DNA of 64,000 bases, from NCBI RefSeq assembly GCF_900240285.1, contig NZ_OESS01000001.1, positions 1,488,001 to 1,552,000 of the forward strand, in the 5' to 3' direction. Shown here one piece after another: positions 18,815 to 27,535 of this stretch. Source of the stretch: Halobacillus sp. Marseille-P3879. GTDB lineage: Bacteria > Bacillota > Bacilli > Bacillales > Halobacillaceae. Both the position numbers and the translations under genes were made by a program. The notes beneath the pieces are model-generated. The model did not search any database. It worked only from the letters and a program-made list of their open reading frames with translations, and was not told the origin of the DNA. Position 1 is the first letter of the stretch. Each line of letters starts with the position of its first letter.

Positions 18815-20363
18815 ATAATAAATATGGACCAAAAAATATAGTAATAAATAATAGGTGAATCCCTACGAAATAACTCAATTTAAGGGAGACCGACCAATCA
18901 AGACTTTTTCTGTGCCCCATCAGTATCCCGAATACCAGCAAAGCGAAAATAAAAATATAAATAAACGGACTTGCTGGAAAACTCAAATAATCGGGAGCCC
19001 GTACCATTAATTCAGGTGTAAACACTCTATCCTTATAGAAAAAAGCAGCAAGTAAATATACACCAATACCGGTAAATAGAATCCAAGGTCGGTCACGATC
19101 GAGTGCTGAACCTTTTCCAAACATAATAAACAGCATAAACACCATAGGCCAGATAAACCAAAGCAGCCCCAGGATAATGGTTAAAAAGCTGTATGACAGC
19201 ATCCCAAGTGTTTTCCCAAGGGCATCCATTAAATAATGCCCGGCTATTTGTTCGGATATTACAACCGCTTCGTCTGCAGTTGAAGATAGAAGCAGTTGAT
19301 TTTCCTCTCCCATAATATCCAGCCAGACGATCGTATCTTTGTCAACCCACTGAGGGGACGCTGAGGATTCAGGTGTATTGCTTACTCTTGTGACACTGCT
19401 CGCAGAGTCACCCTTCAAAGCAGCCTTATATATGTTGAATTGATTATCGGATCTATATTTAGTTTCTGTGTAACCCAGACCTTTAAATAAAATCTCATTT
19501 TGGTCCTCTGTCACCCTCATCGTAATATCCGAGATTTCAGCTAGTTTTTGATCGGCCTTTGGATCCTGGAACTGTATTTTTTTGAATTCAGGGTCTTCAT
19601 CTAAAGCGTGACTCGCGAAATAGTTAAAGCTTTCAGGTGATCCTGACATGTTTTTCTTTAGATAAGTAGTCAATACAACGGAATAGGTTTCGTTCTGAAT
19701 GGTAAATTGAAGGTCTTCTATAACTTCAGATTGATTTACTGTAAATTCACTTTCTCCAATCAATTCTGTTCCCTTTTCGCTCACTTCATAAAAATTTAAC
19801 TGAGTATTCCCATTTCCATTATATTCAGTAAGCAGATAAGTGTTTTGCTCATTTTCGTATGTATGCAGTTTAGTTTTTTCGTTTTCCAGAGTTAAAATTG
19901 AAGTGGACTCTGAGGTCTCCGGGTTATAGAGGTAAACCTCCATATCATATTGATAAAGAACGAATTGATCTAGAGCAATAAACTGTTGGATATCCGATAT
20001 CTTTTCATTACTTTCCCCGTCATACATGGAATAATAGTCAGAATAGAGGAGGTGATCTTCGTCTAAATAATATTTAGTCCACTTATCATAAGGAATAGGG
20101 TGCATTTCCTCCTCGATTATAGTAAAAGAGTTGTCAAAAGATCGTATGTTGACCCCGTCATTAGTTAAATAAGATGTTTTTAAATTATCGGTTGTTTTCT
20201 GAATGATGGGAAGGTTCGTTGAAGGAGTTAACCCCAGTTCAATCTCTCTGCTCCAATTTTTACTTGGGGGTTCTGTAACTTTGAGATAATTTTCATAAAA
20301 AAGAAGACCAATTCCAATTAAGATAACCAATGTAGGCCATATCCATATATACCGTTTTCTCAT
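18813..20363 (-). CDS. Unknown membrane protein with extracytoplasmic domain and C-terminal membrane bundle
   Basis: 516 residues; family not recognised. Layout: a membrane anchor at about residues 7-24 (IWPTLVILIGIGLLFYENYL); an outside domain of roughly 340 residues rich in beta-type repeats (YNPETSESTSILTLENEK, WVDKDTIVWLDIMGEE) resembling a propeller-like sensor; then about five membrane helices from residue 385 on. No enzyme motif is seen. ATG 20363 is preferred because AGGATAGGA lies just upstream. It has its own position between yutF and yutG and shares a bidirectional terminator region upstream with yutG. In B. subtilis yutF is followed directly by yutG. Confidence 0.8.
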   Translation of the reverse strand: MRKRYIWIWPTLVILIGIGLLFYENYLKVTEPPSKNWSREIELGLTPSTNLPIIQKTTDNLKTSYLTNDGVNIRSFDNSFTIIEEEMHPIPYDKWTKYYLDEDHLLYSDYYSMYDGESNEKISDIQQFIALDQFVLYQYDMEVYLYNPETSESTSILTLENEKTKLHTYENEQNTYLLTEYNGNGNTQLNFYEVSEKGTELIGESEFTVNQSEVIEDLQFTIQNETYSVVLTTYLKKNMSGSPESFNYFASHALDEDPEFKKIQFQDPKADQKLAEISDITMRVTEDQNEILFKGLGYTETKYRSDNQFNIYKAALKGDSASSVTRVSNTPESSASPQWVDKDTIVWLDIMGEENQLLLSSTADEAVVISEQIAGHYLMDALGKTLGMLSYSFLTIILGLLWFIWPMVFMLFIMFGKGSALDRDRPWILFTGIGVYLLAAFFYKDRVFTPELMVRAPDYLSFPASPFIYIFIFALLVFGILMGHRKSLDWSVSLKLSYFVGIHLLFITIFFGPYLL

Positions 20364-20439
20364 TTTTCCTATCCTTTCCATAAGTGTAATTATATTACGA
20401 TTATATACGAAAAAATATGAGAAAAGTTTCGATATGTTA

Positions 20440-20473
20440 AAAAAACCACGCAAGATTTTTTGCGTGGTTTTTT
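20440..20473. terminator. Bidirectional terminator downstream of yutG
   Basis: AAAAAACCACGCAA pairs with TTTGCGTGGTTTTTT; both strands end in T runs. It ends minus-strand transcription from yutG before the membrane-protein gene. Confidence 0.88.
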
Positions 20474-20488
20474 TAGCAGATGGTATAT

Positions 20489-20995
20489 TTAATATTCTTC
20501 ACCGACTGCACTATGGGCCAGCCGGCTTGAAGCTGCTGCTGCAATAGCACCGACAATATCATCAAGGAAAGTGTGGCACTGGCCTGATGATTTATCGTTT
20601 AATTTTTTTAATATTCCTGGTTTCTGTTTGTCTATATATCCGTAATTGGTAAATCCAATAGAACCGTAGACATTTACAATCGAGAAGGCAATGATTTCAT
20701 CCACTCCGTACAGTCCTTCATCTGCTTCAATGGTAGATTGAAGGGGTTCCTCAAGCGTGTTTTGTTCAGCTAATACATCTAATTGAATGCCTGTAATGAT
20801 TGCGTTTTGAACTTCTCTTTTTTTAAGGACCTGATGCACATTGAACCGGCAGTCTTCCATGGTTAGATTAGGATGATATTTGGATTGCAAGTAATAGACC
20901 AACTCTGCCATATCGTCGATGGTAACGCCTCTTTCTATCAGCCAATCTCTGGCTTTCTTTTCAAGTGTACTCACTTTTCGATTTTCGTCTGACAC
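20489..20995 (-). CDS. yutG: Phosphatidylglycerophosphatase A-like protein YutG
   Basis: 168-residue PgpA-family protein; the family dephosphorylates phosphatidylglycerophosphate in phospholipid synthesis, but YutG-type members lack the C-terminal membrane helices of the E. coli enzyme and may act on another substrate. Visible conserved parts: GVDEIIAFSIVNVYGSIGFT and the C-terminal TFLDDIVGAIAAAASSRLAH with the acidic DD. The GTG start at 20995 follows GGGAGGTC; upstream in-frame codons have no ribosome site. Confidence 0.85.
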   Translation of the reverse strand: MSDENRKVSTLEKKARDWLIERGVTIDDMAELVYYLQSKYHPNLTMEDCRFNVHQVLKKREVQNAIITGIQLDVLAEQNTLEEPLQSTIEADEGLYGVDEIIAFSIVNVYGSIGFTNYGYIDKQKPGILKKLNDKSSGQCHTFLDDIVGAIAAAASSRLAHSAVGEEY

Positions 20996-21137
20996 TGTGA
21001 TGACCTCCCTGTGTACAATGATGTCCTGATTAAACATTGGATGCGATAACAGTATTATACCAGAAGTAATTGCGTTATTTCTAAAATATGTGCTATACGC
21101 TTTCATTTCCTTTATAATGACAGTTGAGGTGATAACG

Positions 21138-22103
21138 ATGGCCAAACCGTATATTTTTATTACAAGGAAGCTTCCTGAAGAACTGACAGCACCTTTAAGA
21201 AAAGACTTTGATATTCACATGTGGGAAAGTGAAAATACTGCCGTACCTAGAGAATTATTGGAAGAAGAAGCAATGAAAGCTGATGGGTTATTAACGATGT
21301 TAACAGAAAAAGTGGATGACAATTTGCTAAAGCAGGCGCCGAACCTGAAAATTGTAGCTAATCTGGCTGTTGGTTACGACAATATTGACTTAGAATCAGC
21401 CAGGAGTCATAACGTGATGGTGACAAATACGCCGGATGTATTAACGGACACGACCGCTGATCTCACTTTTACTTTATTGCTGACGACAGCAAGGAGGATT
21501 GTAGAAGCAGCAGAGTATGTTAAACAAGGAAACTGGCAGCATTGGTCTCCTTTTTTGCTCGCAGGATCTGATGTACATCACAAAAAAATAGGAATAGTTG
21601 GAATGGGGAGAATAGGGGAAGCGGTAGCCAGGCGTGCTTTAGGTTTTGACATGAACGTTTCATACTATAATCGTTCGCGAAAAATAGAGGTAGAACAGAA
21701 ATACGGAATTCAATACGAAAAATGGGATGACCTCATTGCAAGTTCAGACTATATTGTATGCCTTGTTCCTTTGACTGATTCAACTAAGCACTTATTCAAT
21801 GAGAGTGCATTTAGAAAAATGAAAAGCAGTGCTGTTTTTGTAAATGCTTCAAGAGGAGCTACAATGAATGAAGAACATCTTTATGAAGCATTAAAAGCAG
21901 GAGAGATAAGAGGAGCCGGACTGGATGTTTTTGAAGATGAGCCGATTCCTTCAGACCATCCGCTTCTTACATTAAACCAGGTGGTATGTCTTCCACACAT
22001 AGGTTCGGCTTCACTTGAAACCAGAGAAGCCATGATTAAGCTCAGCTTGAGTAACTTAGAGAGCTTTTTATTAGGAAAGGGAGCAGTTACTCCTGTGTCT
22101 TAA
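21138..22103 (+). CDS. D-2-hydroxyacid dehydrogenase (glyoxylate/hydroxypyruvate reductase type)
   Basis: NAD(P)-dependent dehydrogenase, 321 residues. The Rossmann motif KIGIVGMGRIGEAVARR lies near residue 150. Catalytic residues are in NASRGAT (Arg), FEDEPIP (Glu) and LPHIGSAS (His). The N-terminal VGYDNIDLESARSHNVMVTN is typical of the GRHPR/GyaR branch, so D-glycerate, glyoxylate or hydroxypyruvate are likely substrates. Start ATG 21138 follows GAGGTGAT. Monocistronic and divergent from yutG. Confidence 0.88.
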   Translation: MAKPYIFITRKLPEELTAPLRKDFDIHMWESENTAVPRELLEEEAMKADGLLTMLTEKVDDNLLKQAPNLKIVANLAVGYDNIDLESARSHNVMVTNTPDVLTDTTADLTFTLLLTTARRIVEAAEYVKQGNWQHWSPFLLAGSDVHHKKIGIVGMGRIGEAVARRALGFDMNVSYYNRSRKIEVEQKYGIQYEKWDDLIASSDYIVCLVPLTDSTKHLFNESAFRKMKSSAVFVNASRGATMNEEHLYEALKAGEIRGAGLDVFEDEPIPSDHPLLTLNQVVCLPHIGSASLETREAMIKLSLSNLESFLLGKGAVTPVS

Positions 22104-22106
22104 TGA

Positions 22107-22137
22107 AAGATCCGTACACGTTATTCGCGTACGGATC
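22107..22137. terminator. Hairpin between dehydrogenase gene and yutI
   Basis: AGATCCGTAC pairs with GTACGGATCT around a short loop between two convergent genes. No good T run follows on the plus strand, and a short CTTTCATT follows on the minus strand. Probably a shared weak terminator. Confidence 0.55.
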
Positions 22138-22152
22138 TGTGTTAAGGCTAAT

Positions 22153-22374
22153 TTAAAATACTTGTTCGACTTCATAAATCCCTGGAACTTCTTGAGCAAG
22201 AGCACGTTCGATTCCTGCTTTAAGAGTTATTGTTGAACTCGGGCAGTTTCCGCAAGCTCCCATAAGGCGCAGGCGTACGATACCATCTTCAACATCAACA
22301 AGTTCTACGTCTCCTCCATCACGAAGTAAAAATGGGCGAAGTTTATTAAGCACTTCTTGAACTTGAGCTTCCAT
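22153..22374 (-). CDS. yutI: NifU-domain Fe-S protein YutI
   Basis: 73 residues forming a single NifU C-terminal domain, a thioredoxin-like fold that carries or transfers Fe-S clusters. The redox/cluster motif CGNCP is at residues 41-45 ([13 protein letters not shown]). The start at 22374 (MEAQVQEVL) follows AAAGGGGA; a longer reading lacks a ribosome site. It complements the SUF operon and the A-type carrier YutM nearby. It is transcribed away from the yuzD-yuzB-yutM genes, with a Fur-like box in the shared 160-bp interval. Confidence 0.92.
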   Translation of the reverse strand: MEAQVQEVLNKLRPFLLRDGGDVELVDVEDGIVRLRLMGACGNCPSSTITLKAGIERALAQEVPGIYEVEQVF

Positions 22375-22454
22375 GTTCAATCTTCCCCTTTCATTAATCT
22401 TATTATAAATCGGAATCATTAAAAAATCTATTCATGACTCATAGAAAATAAAAT

Positions 22455-22469
22455 TGAGAACCATTTTCA
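22455..22469. promoter_or_regulatory. Fur-like box between yutI and yuzD
   Basis: TGAGAACCATTTTCA matches the B. subtilis 7-1-7 Fur consensus TGATAATnATTATCA at 11 of 14 positions. It lies 68 bp before yuzD and about 80 bp before yutI, so iron-dependent repression of either gene is possible. Prediction by eye only. Confidence 0.45.
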
Positions 22470-22537
22470 TTTTATCTTTTTTATGAAGTTTTGTAAACTT
22501 GAAGAACGAGTAAAACAAGTGACAAGGGAGAATGGCC

Positions 22538-22864
22538 ATGAATGAAAAAGTGCAATTGACCGTATACGGTTCTAGTGAACGCTGTGCAAGCTGCGTTAAC
22601 GCTCCGGGGTCTAAAGAAACGTATGAATGGCTGCAAGCTGCGATTGGAAGAAAGTATGATCCTGAAAGGTTGACCTACCGGTATGTAGACGTCTTTGAAG
22701 ACGAATACACTGAGGATGACGAAAAATATGTGGAACAAATCAAGGCTGACGAGTTATTTTACCCGTTAGTCATTATCAATGGAGAAATTGCCGGCGAAGG
22801 AAATCCAAGATTAAAAGATGTCTATATTTGCTTAGAACAAAATGGCCTACAGCCTTTAAAATAA
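22538..22864 (+). CDS. yuzD: YuzD family thioredoxin-like protein
   Basis: 108 residues with a thioredoxin-like beginning (VQLTVYGSSERCASCVNAPG), CxxC at residues 16-19, and later YPLVIINGEIAGEGNPRLKD, the cis-Pro-like region. The family is DUF1462/YuzD; function not established. ATG 22538 is preferred over 22532 because AAGGGAG is then seven bases away. Cysteine-rich neighbours (YutI, YuzB, YutM) and the Fur-like box suggest a role near Fe-S or iron chemistry, which is inference. Confidence 0.85.
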   Translation: MNEKVQLTVYGSSERCASCVNAPGSKETYEWLQAAIGRKYDPERLTYRYVDVFEDEYTEDDEKYVEQIKADELFYPLVIINGEIAGEGNPRLKDVYICLEQNGLQPLK

Positions 22865-22941
22865 GTTCTTACCTACTTTGAATGAATTATGATATCATAG
22901 GAATGGACTGGGGTTTCATCCAGATTAAAGAGGTGAATTGG

Positions 22942-23178
22942 ATGAATCCATTAATCGAGTTTTGTGTTAATAATTTAATTAGCGGGTCTGATGAAGCAAT
23001 GGAAGAGCTTGAGAAAGACCCGGACTTGGATGTTGTTGAATATGGATGTTTAAGTCATTGCGGCATATGTTCGCAAGGCTTGTTTGCATTAGTAAATGGA
23101 GAACGAGTTATGGCTGATACTGCTGAAGAACTTGTTTCAAATATATATCAACATCTGGAGGAAAACCCCTTGTTTTAA
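22942..23178 (+). CDS. yuzB: YuzB family protein (UPF0349/DUF1450)
   Basis: 78 residues with cysteines at 8, 36, 40 and 43 ([27 protein letters not shown]), a thioredoxin-like ferredoxin pattern with potential for a metal or cluster site. Function unknown. AAAGAGGTGA seven bases before ATG 22942 sets the start. It follows yuzD by 77 bp on the same strand, as a conserved Bacillaceae neighbour. Confidence 0.88.
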   Translation: MNPLIEFCVNNLISGSDEAMEELEKDPDLDVVEYGCLSHCGICSQGLFALVNGERVMADTAEELVSNIYQHLEENPLF

Positions 23179-23347
23179 AAGCAGGTCGGTATACAGCCCT
23201 TTGCAGAGTTATTCTGCAGGGGCTTCTTTAATCGTTAATAACCTGCCATTTATTAAGGGCAATAGAATTATTTTAAACCTCATTTGTTTGATAAAAGTAA
23301 TGGCAGTTAGTATAATTTCATTAAGGAATGGAAAGGAGAGTCTTAAC

Positions 23348-23710
23348 ATGATTCTTAACATTACAGATGCGGCTAATCATCAGATTCAGCAAATGTTGAA
23401 AGAAGAAGAGTCGACTGAGGTCAGCCTTCGTTTTGGCGTAAAAGGCGGCGGGTGCAGTGGATTGTCGTATGCCATGGGCTTTGAAGACGATATTAATGAA
23501 GAATTAGATACGATAGAAGAACACAATGGAATTCCAGTAGTTATTCGAACGCAGGATATTCCGATTATTGAAGGGACCACGATTGATTTTAAACAAAACA
23601 TGATGGGCGGCGGGTTTACGATCGATAATCCGAATGCCATTGTATCGTGCGGCTGCGGATCTTCTTTTAAAACCGCAACAAATGAAGGTACGCCGGATCC
23701 TAACTGTTAA
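23348..23710 (+). CDS. yutM: A-type Fe-S carrier YutM (HesB/IscA/SufA family)
   Basis: A 120-residue A-type carrier that receives clusters from SUF and hands them to target enzymes. The three ligand cysteines are present: Cys36 (KGGGCSGLSY) and Cys101/Cys103 (VSCGCGSSF). ATG 23348 follows GGAAAGGAG; upstream in-frame codons are intergenic. An extra cysteine ends the protein. Gene order with yutI, yuzD and yuzB is as in B. subtilis. Confidence 0.94.
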   Translation: MILNITDAANHQIQQMLKEEESTEVSLRFGVKGGGCSGLSYAMGFEDDINEELDTIEEHNGIPVVIRTQDIPIIEGTTIDFKQNMMGGGFTIDNPNAIVSCGCGSSFKTATNEGTPDPNC

Positions 23711-23739
23711 GCTGAAGAATAATAAAAGGAAGAGATTCA

Positions 23740-23888
23740 GGTTGTCGACAAAGTCTCGACAACCTGATTTTTTTGCGTTTTTCCGTAATTTTCACTAGTT
23801 AGCTCAGAGATCGACTGCTATAAAGGGAAGGCGGGGTTTCGGTGCTGCCGACAAGAAAAAAGCTTGCGGAAAAAATCTCCACAAGCTG
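23740..23888. repeat. Short (MITE-like) copy of hairpin-bounded IS1182-derived element
   Basis: Left hairpin GGTTGTCGA...TCGACAACC (23740-23764) is followed by seven Ts and could terminate yutM. The right hairpin AGCTTGCGGA...TCCACAAGCT (23861-23887) follows. The same pair of hairpins bounds the copies at 29653, 34131 and 59973. The 95 bases between hold no coding remnant that I can read. No flanking duplication is evident here. Confidence 0.6.
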
Positions 23889-23901
23889 AACCACTTTCTA
23901 A

Positions 23902-24888
23902 TTATGAAAACATGCTGGTCGAATGCTTAGGCTGGACCCGCGCATCTGGATCCATATAAGCTTTTGCATTATTTACCGCAGTAGGCCCTTCTCCGAATCC
24001 TGAAGCAATTAATTTAACCTTTCCAGGATATGTGCAAATGTCTCCAGCTGCATAAATCCCCTTTATATTAGTTTCCATCTTCGAGTTAACAACAATGCTG
24101 TTCTTTTCAATTTCGAGCTCCCAGTCTTTAATAGGGCCGAGAGAGGAGATAAACCCATAATTGACAATCACTTCATCCACATCGATGAGTTTCACGTCAT
24201 CGCCTTTTACCTCATGAAGCTCGATTTGTTCGATTCTATGGTCACCAACCATTTTTTCTGGCGTATAAGGAGTCAGTCTGTTAACTTTTGAGTTGGTTAA
24301 CTGTTCCACACTATGTTCATGAGCTCTAAACTTATCACGCCGGTGGACAAGGTGTACCTGGTTGGCTATTGGCTCAAGCATAAGTGCCCAGTCTACCGCT
24401 GAGTCCCCGCCGCCGCAAATCACAACATTTTTGCCGGCAAACTTGTTCATATCATCCACATAGTAGTGAAGATTTGTCTCTTCAAATTTTTCGGTATCAG
24501 CAATCTTCAAACGTCTAGGCTGAAATGCTCCATTACCAGCAGTTACGATAATGGTTTTTGTATAATGAACTTCATTGTTGGTCGTAAGCTTAAAAGAACC
24601 ATCCTCCAGCCGTTCAATGGTTTGCACTTCCTGCTCTAATGAGATTGCTGGATCGAAAGCCAAAGCTTGTTCTTTTAGATTGTCGACTAACTCCTGTGCC
24701 CCTACTCTAGGAAATCCGGCTACATCAAATATATATTTTTCAGGATAGAGAGCTGACAGCTGACCACCCAGGTGAGGTAAGCTTTCAATAATTTTAACAC
24801 TGGCTTGGCGCATGCCACCATAGAATGCAGTAAATAATCCGGTGGGGCCGCCGCCAATAACAGTTATATCGTAAACTTTATCGCTCAT
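23902..24888 (-). CDS. yumC: Ferredoxin/flavodoxin-NADP+ reductase, thioredoxin-reductase-like (YumC)
   Basis: Flavoprotein that reduces ferredoxin or flavodoxin with NADPH, and in Bacillus also supports bacillithiol-disulfide and flavodoxin reduction. 328 residues. The FAD motif [16 protein letters not shown] is at the start, [20 protein letters not shown] follows, and NADP motif [12 protein letters not shown] is in the middle. The CxxC of true thioredoxin reductases is absent, as expected for this class. The C-terminus has [23 protein letters not shown] 24888 follows AGGGGA. A cre-like site lies about 85 bp upstream. Confidence 0.94.
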   Translation of the reverse strand: MSDKVYDITVIGGGPTGLFTAFYGGMRQASVKIIESLPHLGGQLSALYPEKYIFDVAGFPRVGAQELVDNLKEQALAFDPAISLEQEVQTIERLEDGSFKLTTNNEVHYTKTIIVTAGNGAFQPRRLKIADTEKFEETNLHYYVDDMNKFAGKNVVICGGGDSAVDWALMLEPIANQVHLVHRRDKFRAHEHSVEQLTNSKVNRLTPYTPEKMVGDHRIEQIELHEVKGDDVKLIDVDEVIVNYGFISSLGPIKDWELEIEKNSIVVNSKMETNIKGIYAAGDICTYPGKVKLIASGFGEGPTAVNNAKAYMDPDARVQPKHSTSMFS

Positions 24889-24970
24889 ACTAGTTGTCCC
24901 CCTATAAGAAATCAAATTACACTTTTTCTATTCTATCATAAAACATGACATATGATCATGTAAGTTGGAA

Positions 24971-24984
24971 GGAAAGCGCTTACT
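24971..24984. promoter_or_regulatory. cre-like site upstream of yumC
   Basis: GGAAAGCGCTTACT has the AAGCGCTT core of CcpA operators and matches the B. subtilis cre consensus at all but the first position. It lies 83-96 bp before the yumC start and about 45 bp before the predicted yumB promoter. Confidence 0.4.
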
Positions 24985-25027
24985 AATTATTTAAATATTT
25001 AAACTTTTCGGATAAAAAGGCAAAGGG

Positions 25028-25056
25028 TTGAAAATGCAAATAAAAAGGTCTAATAT
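25028..25056 (+). promoter_or_regulatory. Sigma-A-type promoter of yumB
   Basis: TTGAAA (25028-25033), a 17-base spacer and TAATAT (25051-25056). The predicted start is about 135 bases before the yumB start codon, leaving a long leader that contains the palindrome at 25130. Confidence 0.6.
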
Positions 25057-25129
25057 TGAGACTAGAAACCATAACGATTTTGTGACAGAAATATATACGA
25101 AACGACAGGCTTTTTTTTATGCATGATTG

Positions 25130-25145
25130 TGTGAAACGAGTCACA
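25130..25145. promoter_or_regulatory. Perfect Fnr/Crp-type palindrome in the yumB leader
   Basis: TGTGAAACGAGTCACA is an exact TGTGA-N6-TCACA palindrome, the consensus of Crp/Fnr-family regulators; in Bacillus, Fnr uses this type of site. It overlaps a 16-bp tandem duplication (25139-25170) that repeats the TCACA half. It is 52-67 bp before the yumB ATG and downstream of the predicted promoter, which would fit repression or roadblock, or an unseen downstream promoter. Confidence 0.5.
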
Positions 25146-25170
25146 AGGGAAACAAGTCACAAGGGAAACA
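25139..25170. repeat. 16-bp tandem duplication upstream of yumB
   Basis: AGTCACAAGGGAAACA occurs twice head to tail without mismatch. Each unit contains TCACA and an AAGGGA that could act as a ribosome site. The nearest in-frame starts after it (an ATG at 25182 and the assigned 25197) leave the reading of the start slightly open. Confidence 0.8.
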
Positions 25171-25196
25171 AATTAAATGAGATGGAAGTGATAAGG

Positions 25197-26417
25197 ATGA
25201 AAAACCCTAACATTGTCATTCTTGGCGCTGGTTATGGCGGGATTATGACAGCAGTTAAGTTACAGAAGAGTCTTGGACCAAATGATGCTAATATTACATT
25301 AGTGAATAAGCACAGCTATCATTATCAAACTACCTGGCTTCATGAAAATGCGGCTGGAACTCTTCATCATGATCGTACTCGTATTAACATTAAAGATGTC
25401 ATAAACACTAGTCAGGTTAATTTTGTACAGGATACAGTTGCAAGTATCCTTCCTGAAGAGAAGAAAGTAGTACTAGAGAATGGCGAACTTTCTTATGATT
25501 ACTTAGTTATCGGTCTGGGATTTGAAGCAGCAACGTTCGGCATTCCCGGTCTTAAAGAGCATGCGTTTACTATTAACAGTATTAATAGCGCACGTCTGCT
25601 TCGTCAGCATATTGAATACAATTTTGCAAAATACAACAATGAAGTTAGTCCTAAAGAAGAACGCTTAAATATTGTGGTCGGTGGCGCCGGCTTTACTGGC
25701 ATCGAGTTTGTTGGTGAGTTAGCTAATAGAATTCCTGAATTGTGCAAAGAATACGATATTCCACGTGAAAAAGTTCGTATTATTAACGTAGAGGCTGCCC
25801 CAACGGCTCTGCCTGGATTTGACCCTGAACTTGTGGAATATGCCATGAACTCCCTGGAAGCAAGAGGAGTAGAATTCAAGATTGGTGCTATGATTAAAGA
25901 GGTTACTGAGAACAAACTCGTGTTTGAAAAAGACGAGCAGCGTGAAGAGATAGCTACCAATACCGTTGTGTGGGCTGCAGGTGTAAGAGGAAATTCACTT
26001 GTGGAAGAATCAGGGTTTGAAGCAAACCGCGGGCGTATACCGGTTGAAGCTGATTTAAGAAGCAAGCAATATTCTGATGTGTTCATCGTTGGGGATTGTG
26101 CCTTAATCTTTAACGAAGAAACAGAACGTCCTTATCCTCCAACTGCACAAATTGCCATTCAAATGGCTGAAAACACAGCTGCGAACCTTACGAAACTGGT
26201 AAAAGGTGAGGATCATATCGAACCATTTAAACCAGATCTTAAGGGTACAGTTGCTTCTCTAGGTCATAATGATGCAATTGGTGTCGTTTTTGAAGATAAA
26301 AAGCTATTTGGCTGGTCTGCAACAGCGATGAAGAAAGTTATTGATAACAGATACCTTCTTAAATTAGGTGGACCAAGTCTATTGTTGAAAAAAGGAAAGT
26401 TGAATTTCTTAAAATAA
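25197..26417 (+). CDS. yumB: Type II NADH dehydrogenase-like FAD oxidoreductase (YumB)
   Basis: Membrane-associated single-subunit NADH:menaquinone oxidoreductase type, 406 residues, non-proton-pumping. FAD motif [19 protein letters not shown] is at the N-terminus, the second dinucleotide motif [19 protein letters not shown] in the middle, and [20 protein letters not shown] binds FAD near residue 310. The C-terminus is amphipathic, as usual for membrane docking. Start ATG 25197 follows GGAAGTGAT. It is divergent from yumC. It would feed the menaquinone pool made by the men genes in this window. Confidence 0.92.
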   Translation: MKNPNIVILGAGYGGIMTAVKLQKSLGPNDANITLVNKHSYHYQTTWLHENAAGTLHHDRTRINIKDVINTSQVNFVQDTVASILPEEKKVVLENGELSYDYLVIGLGFEAATFGIPGLKEHAFTINSINSARLLRQHIEYNFAKYNNEVSPKEERLNIVVGGAGFTGIEFVGELANRIPELCKEYDIPREKVRIINVEAAPTALPGFDPELVEYAMNSLEARGVEFKIGAMIKEVTENKLVFEKDEQREEIATNTVVWAAGVRGNSLVEESGFEANRGRIPVEADLRSKQYSDVFIVGDCALIFNEETERPYPPTAQIAIQMAENTAANLTKLVKGEDHIEPFKPDLKGTVASLGHNDAIGVVFEDKKLFGWSATAMKKVIDNRYLLKLGGPSLLLKKGKLNFLK

Positions 26418-26427
26418 AGGAAGATTG

Positions 26428-26462
26428 AAAAGCAAAGACAGTCAGTCTGTCTTTGCTTTTTT
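26428..26462 (+). terminator. Terminator after yumB
   Basis: AAAGCAAAGACAG pairs with CTGTCTTTGCTTT around a TCAGT loop, followed by Ts. Confidence 0.92.
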
Positions 26463-26482
26463 ACAAGTAGGGGGATCTTCTG

Positions 26483-26800
26483 TTGAATGTTGTACAATTT
26501 GCTGTATCCATGCTTCTGTTTTTTGTTCTTTTCTTCGGAATCGGGTTCTTGTTAAACATGATTCTGCGCTCTTCGTGGATAATGGCTGTATTCTATCCTG
26601 TTGTAGTCTTGCTTATTGTAGATAACTTTAAGACTGGTTTATATTTTACCAATCCGGCTGAAGCCTTTTCTACTGTGTTCAGTATGCTTACTAATTTAAA
26701 AGTGGTAGATATCATTATTTTATCAGCCGGTTTCATCGGTACGATAGCAGCTGGAATTGTGATTAGATGGCTTAGGAAAAATGGTTATCAAATGTTCTAA
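26483..26800 (+). CDS. yuiB: YuiB family membrane protein
   Basis: 105 residues with three membrane segments (VVQFAVSMLLFFVLFFGIGF; SWIMAVFYPVVVLLIV; VVDIIILSAGFIGTIAAGIV) and a short basic tail. Function unknown. The TTG start at 26483 is chosen because AGTAGGGGGA lies eight bases upstream. It is followed 67 bp later by yuiC, as in B. subtilis. Confidence 0.82.
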   Translation: MNVVQFAVSMLLFFVLFFGIGFLLNMILRSSWIMAVFYPVVVLLIVDNFKTGLYFTNPAEAFSTVFSMLTNLKVVDIIILSAGFIGTIAAGIVIRWLRKNGYQMF

Positions 26801-26867
26801 TTCACACTTTAAAATTGAATAAAAATTCACTACTTTGGACATGATGAACATCGAGAGGTGATTCATC

Positions 26868-27500
26868 ATGTTTTTGGTGCTTAAGCGGCTGGGATTGCTT
26901 TTATTGTTTCTAGGGGCTGTATACAGCACCTGGTATAATATTTCTAATGTATCGGTGAAAGATCTAAATGAATGGTTTAGAAATAAGGATAGAGATAAAA
27001 GTATGCAGGCGAGCTTTTATACCTCCAGTCAGCAGGCGGCATCTGCCCAATCTCTCGAACACTCAGAGTTGACCAACTTTCTCGATCTTGCTCAATACCC
27101 TTCACGTAATGTTGTAGCAACTGGGTATACAGCGGGTTATGAGTCTACCGGCAAGAATAAAGATCACCCTGCATATGGTATTACTTATTCAGGTGTAGAA
27201 GTTACCCGGGATTTATATTCTACAATTGCGGCTGACACGGATATTTTTCCTATTGGAACTATTCTTTTTATACCTGGTTATGGATATGGTGTGGTAGCTG
27301 ACACAGGCTCAGCTATAAAGGGGGATAAAGTAGATTTATATTATCCTACAGTGGACGCAGTTTATCAAAATTGGGGTAAGCAGAATGTGGAAGTATATGT
27401 AATTGAAGAGGGAGACGGCACATTAAAAGAAGAAGAGCTGATCCATTATAATAACAACGAAACTATGCAAGTATTTCGTGAAGCCATATTAAATGAGTAA
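26868..27500 (+). CDS. yuiC: 3D-domain protein YuiC (stationary-phase muralytic type)
   Basis: 210 residues: an N-terminal membrane anchor or uncleaved signal ([16 protein letters not shown]), a linker of about 60 residues, then the 3D (three-Asp) double-psi barrel domain. Visible: [20 protein letters not shown], the first Asp in [20 protein letters not shown] (the ADTG and DKVDLYY Asp residues). Such proteins resemble resuscitation-promoting or Sps lytic transglycosylases acting on peptidoglycan outside the cell. GAGAGGTGAT precedes the ATG. Confidence 0.9.
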   Translation: MFLVLKRLGLLLLFLGAVYSTWYNISNVSVKDLNEWFRNKDRDKSMQASFYTSSQQAASAQSLEHSELTNFLDLAQYPSRNVVATGYTAGYESTGKNKDHPAYGITYSGVEVTRDLYSTIAADTDIFPIGTILFIPGYGYGVVADTGSAIKGDKVDLYYPTVDAVYQNWGKQNVEVYVIEEGDGTLKEEELIHYNNNETMQVFREAILNE

Positions 27501-27535
27501 AAATCCGGCTGTGTAGTACAGGCCGGATTTTTGTT
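27501..27535. terminator. Terminator between convergent yuiC and yuiD
   Basis: AAATCCGGC pairs with GCCGGATTT, with CTGT/ACAG extension, followed by TTTTGTTT. It serves yuiC, and the minus-strand yuiD ends at its edge. Confidence 0.88.
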
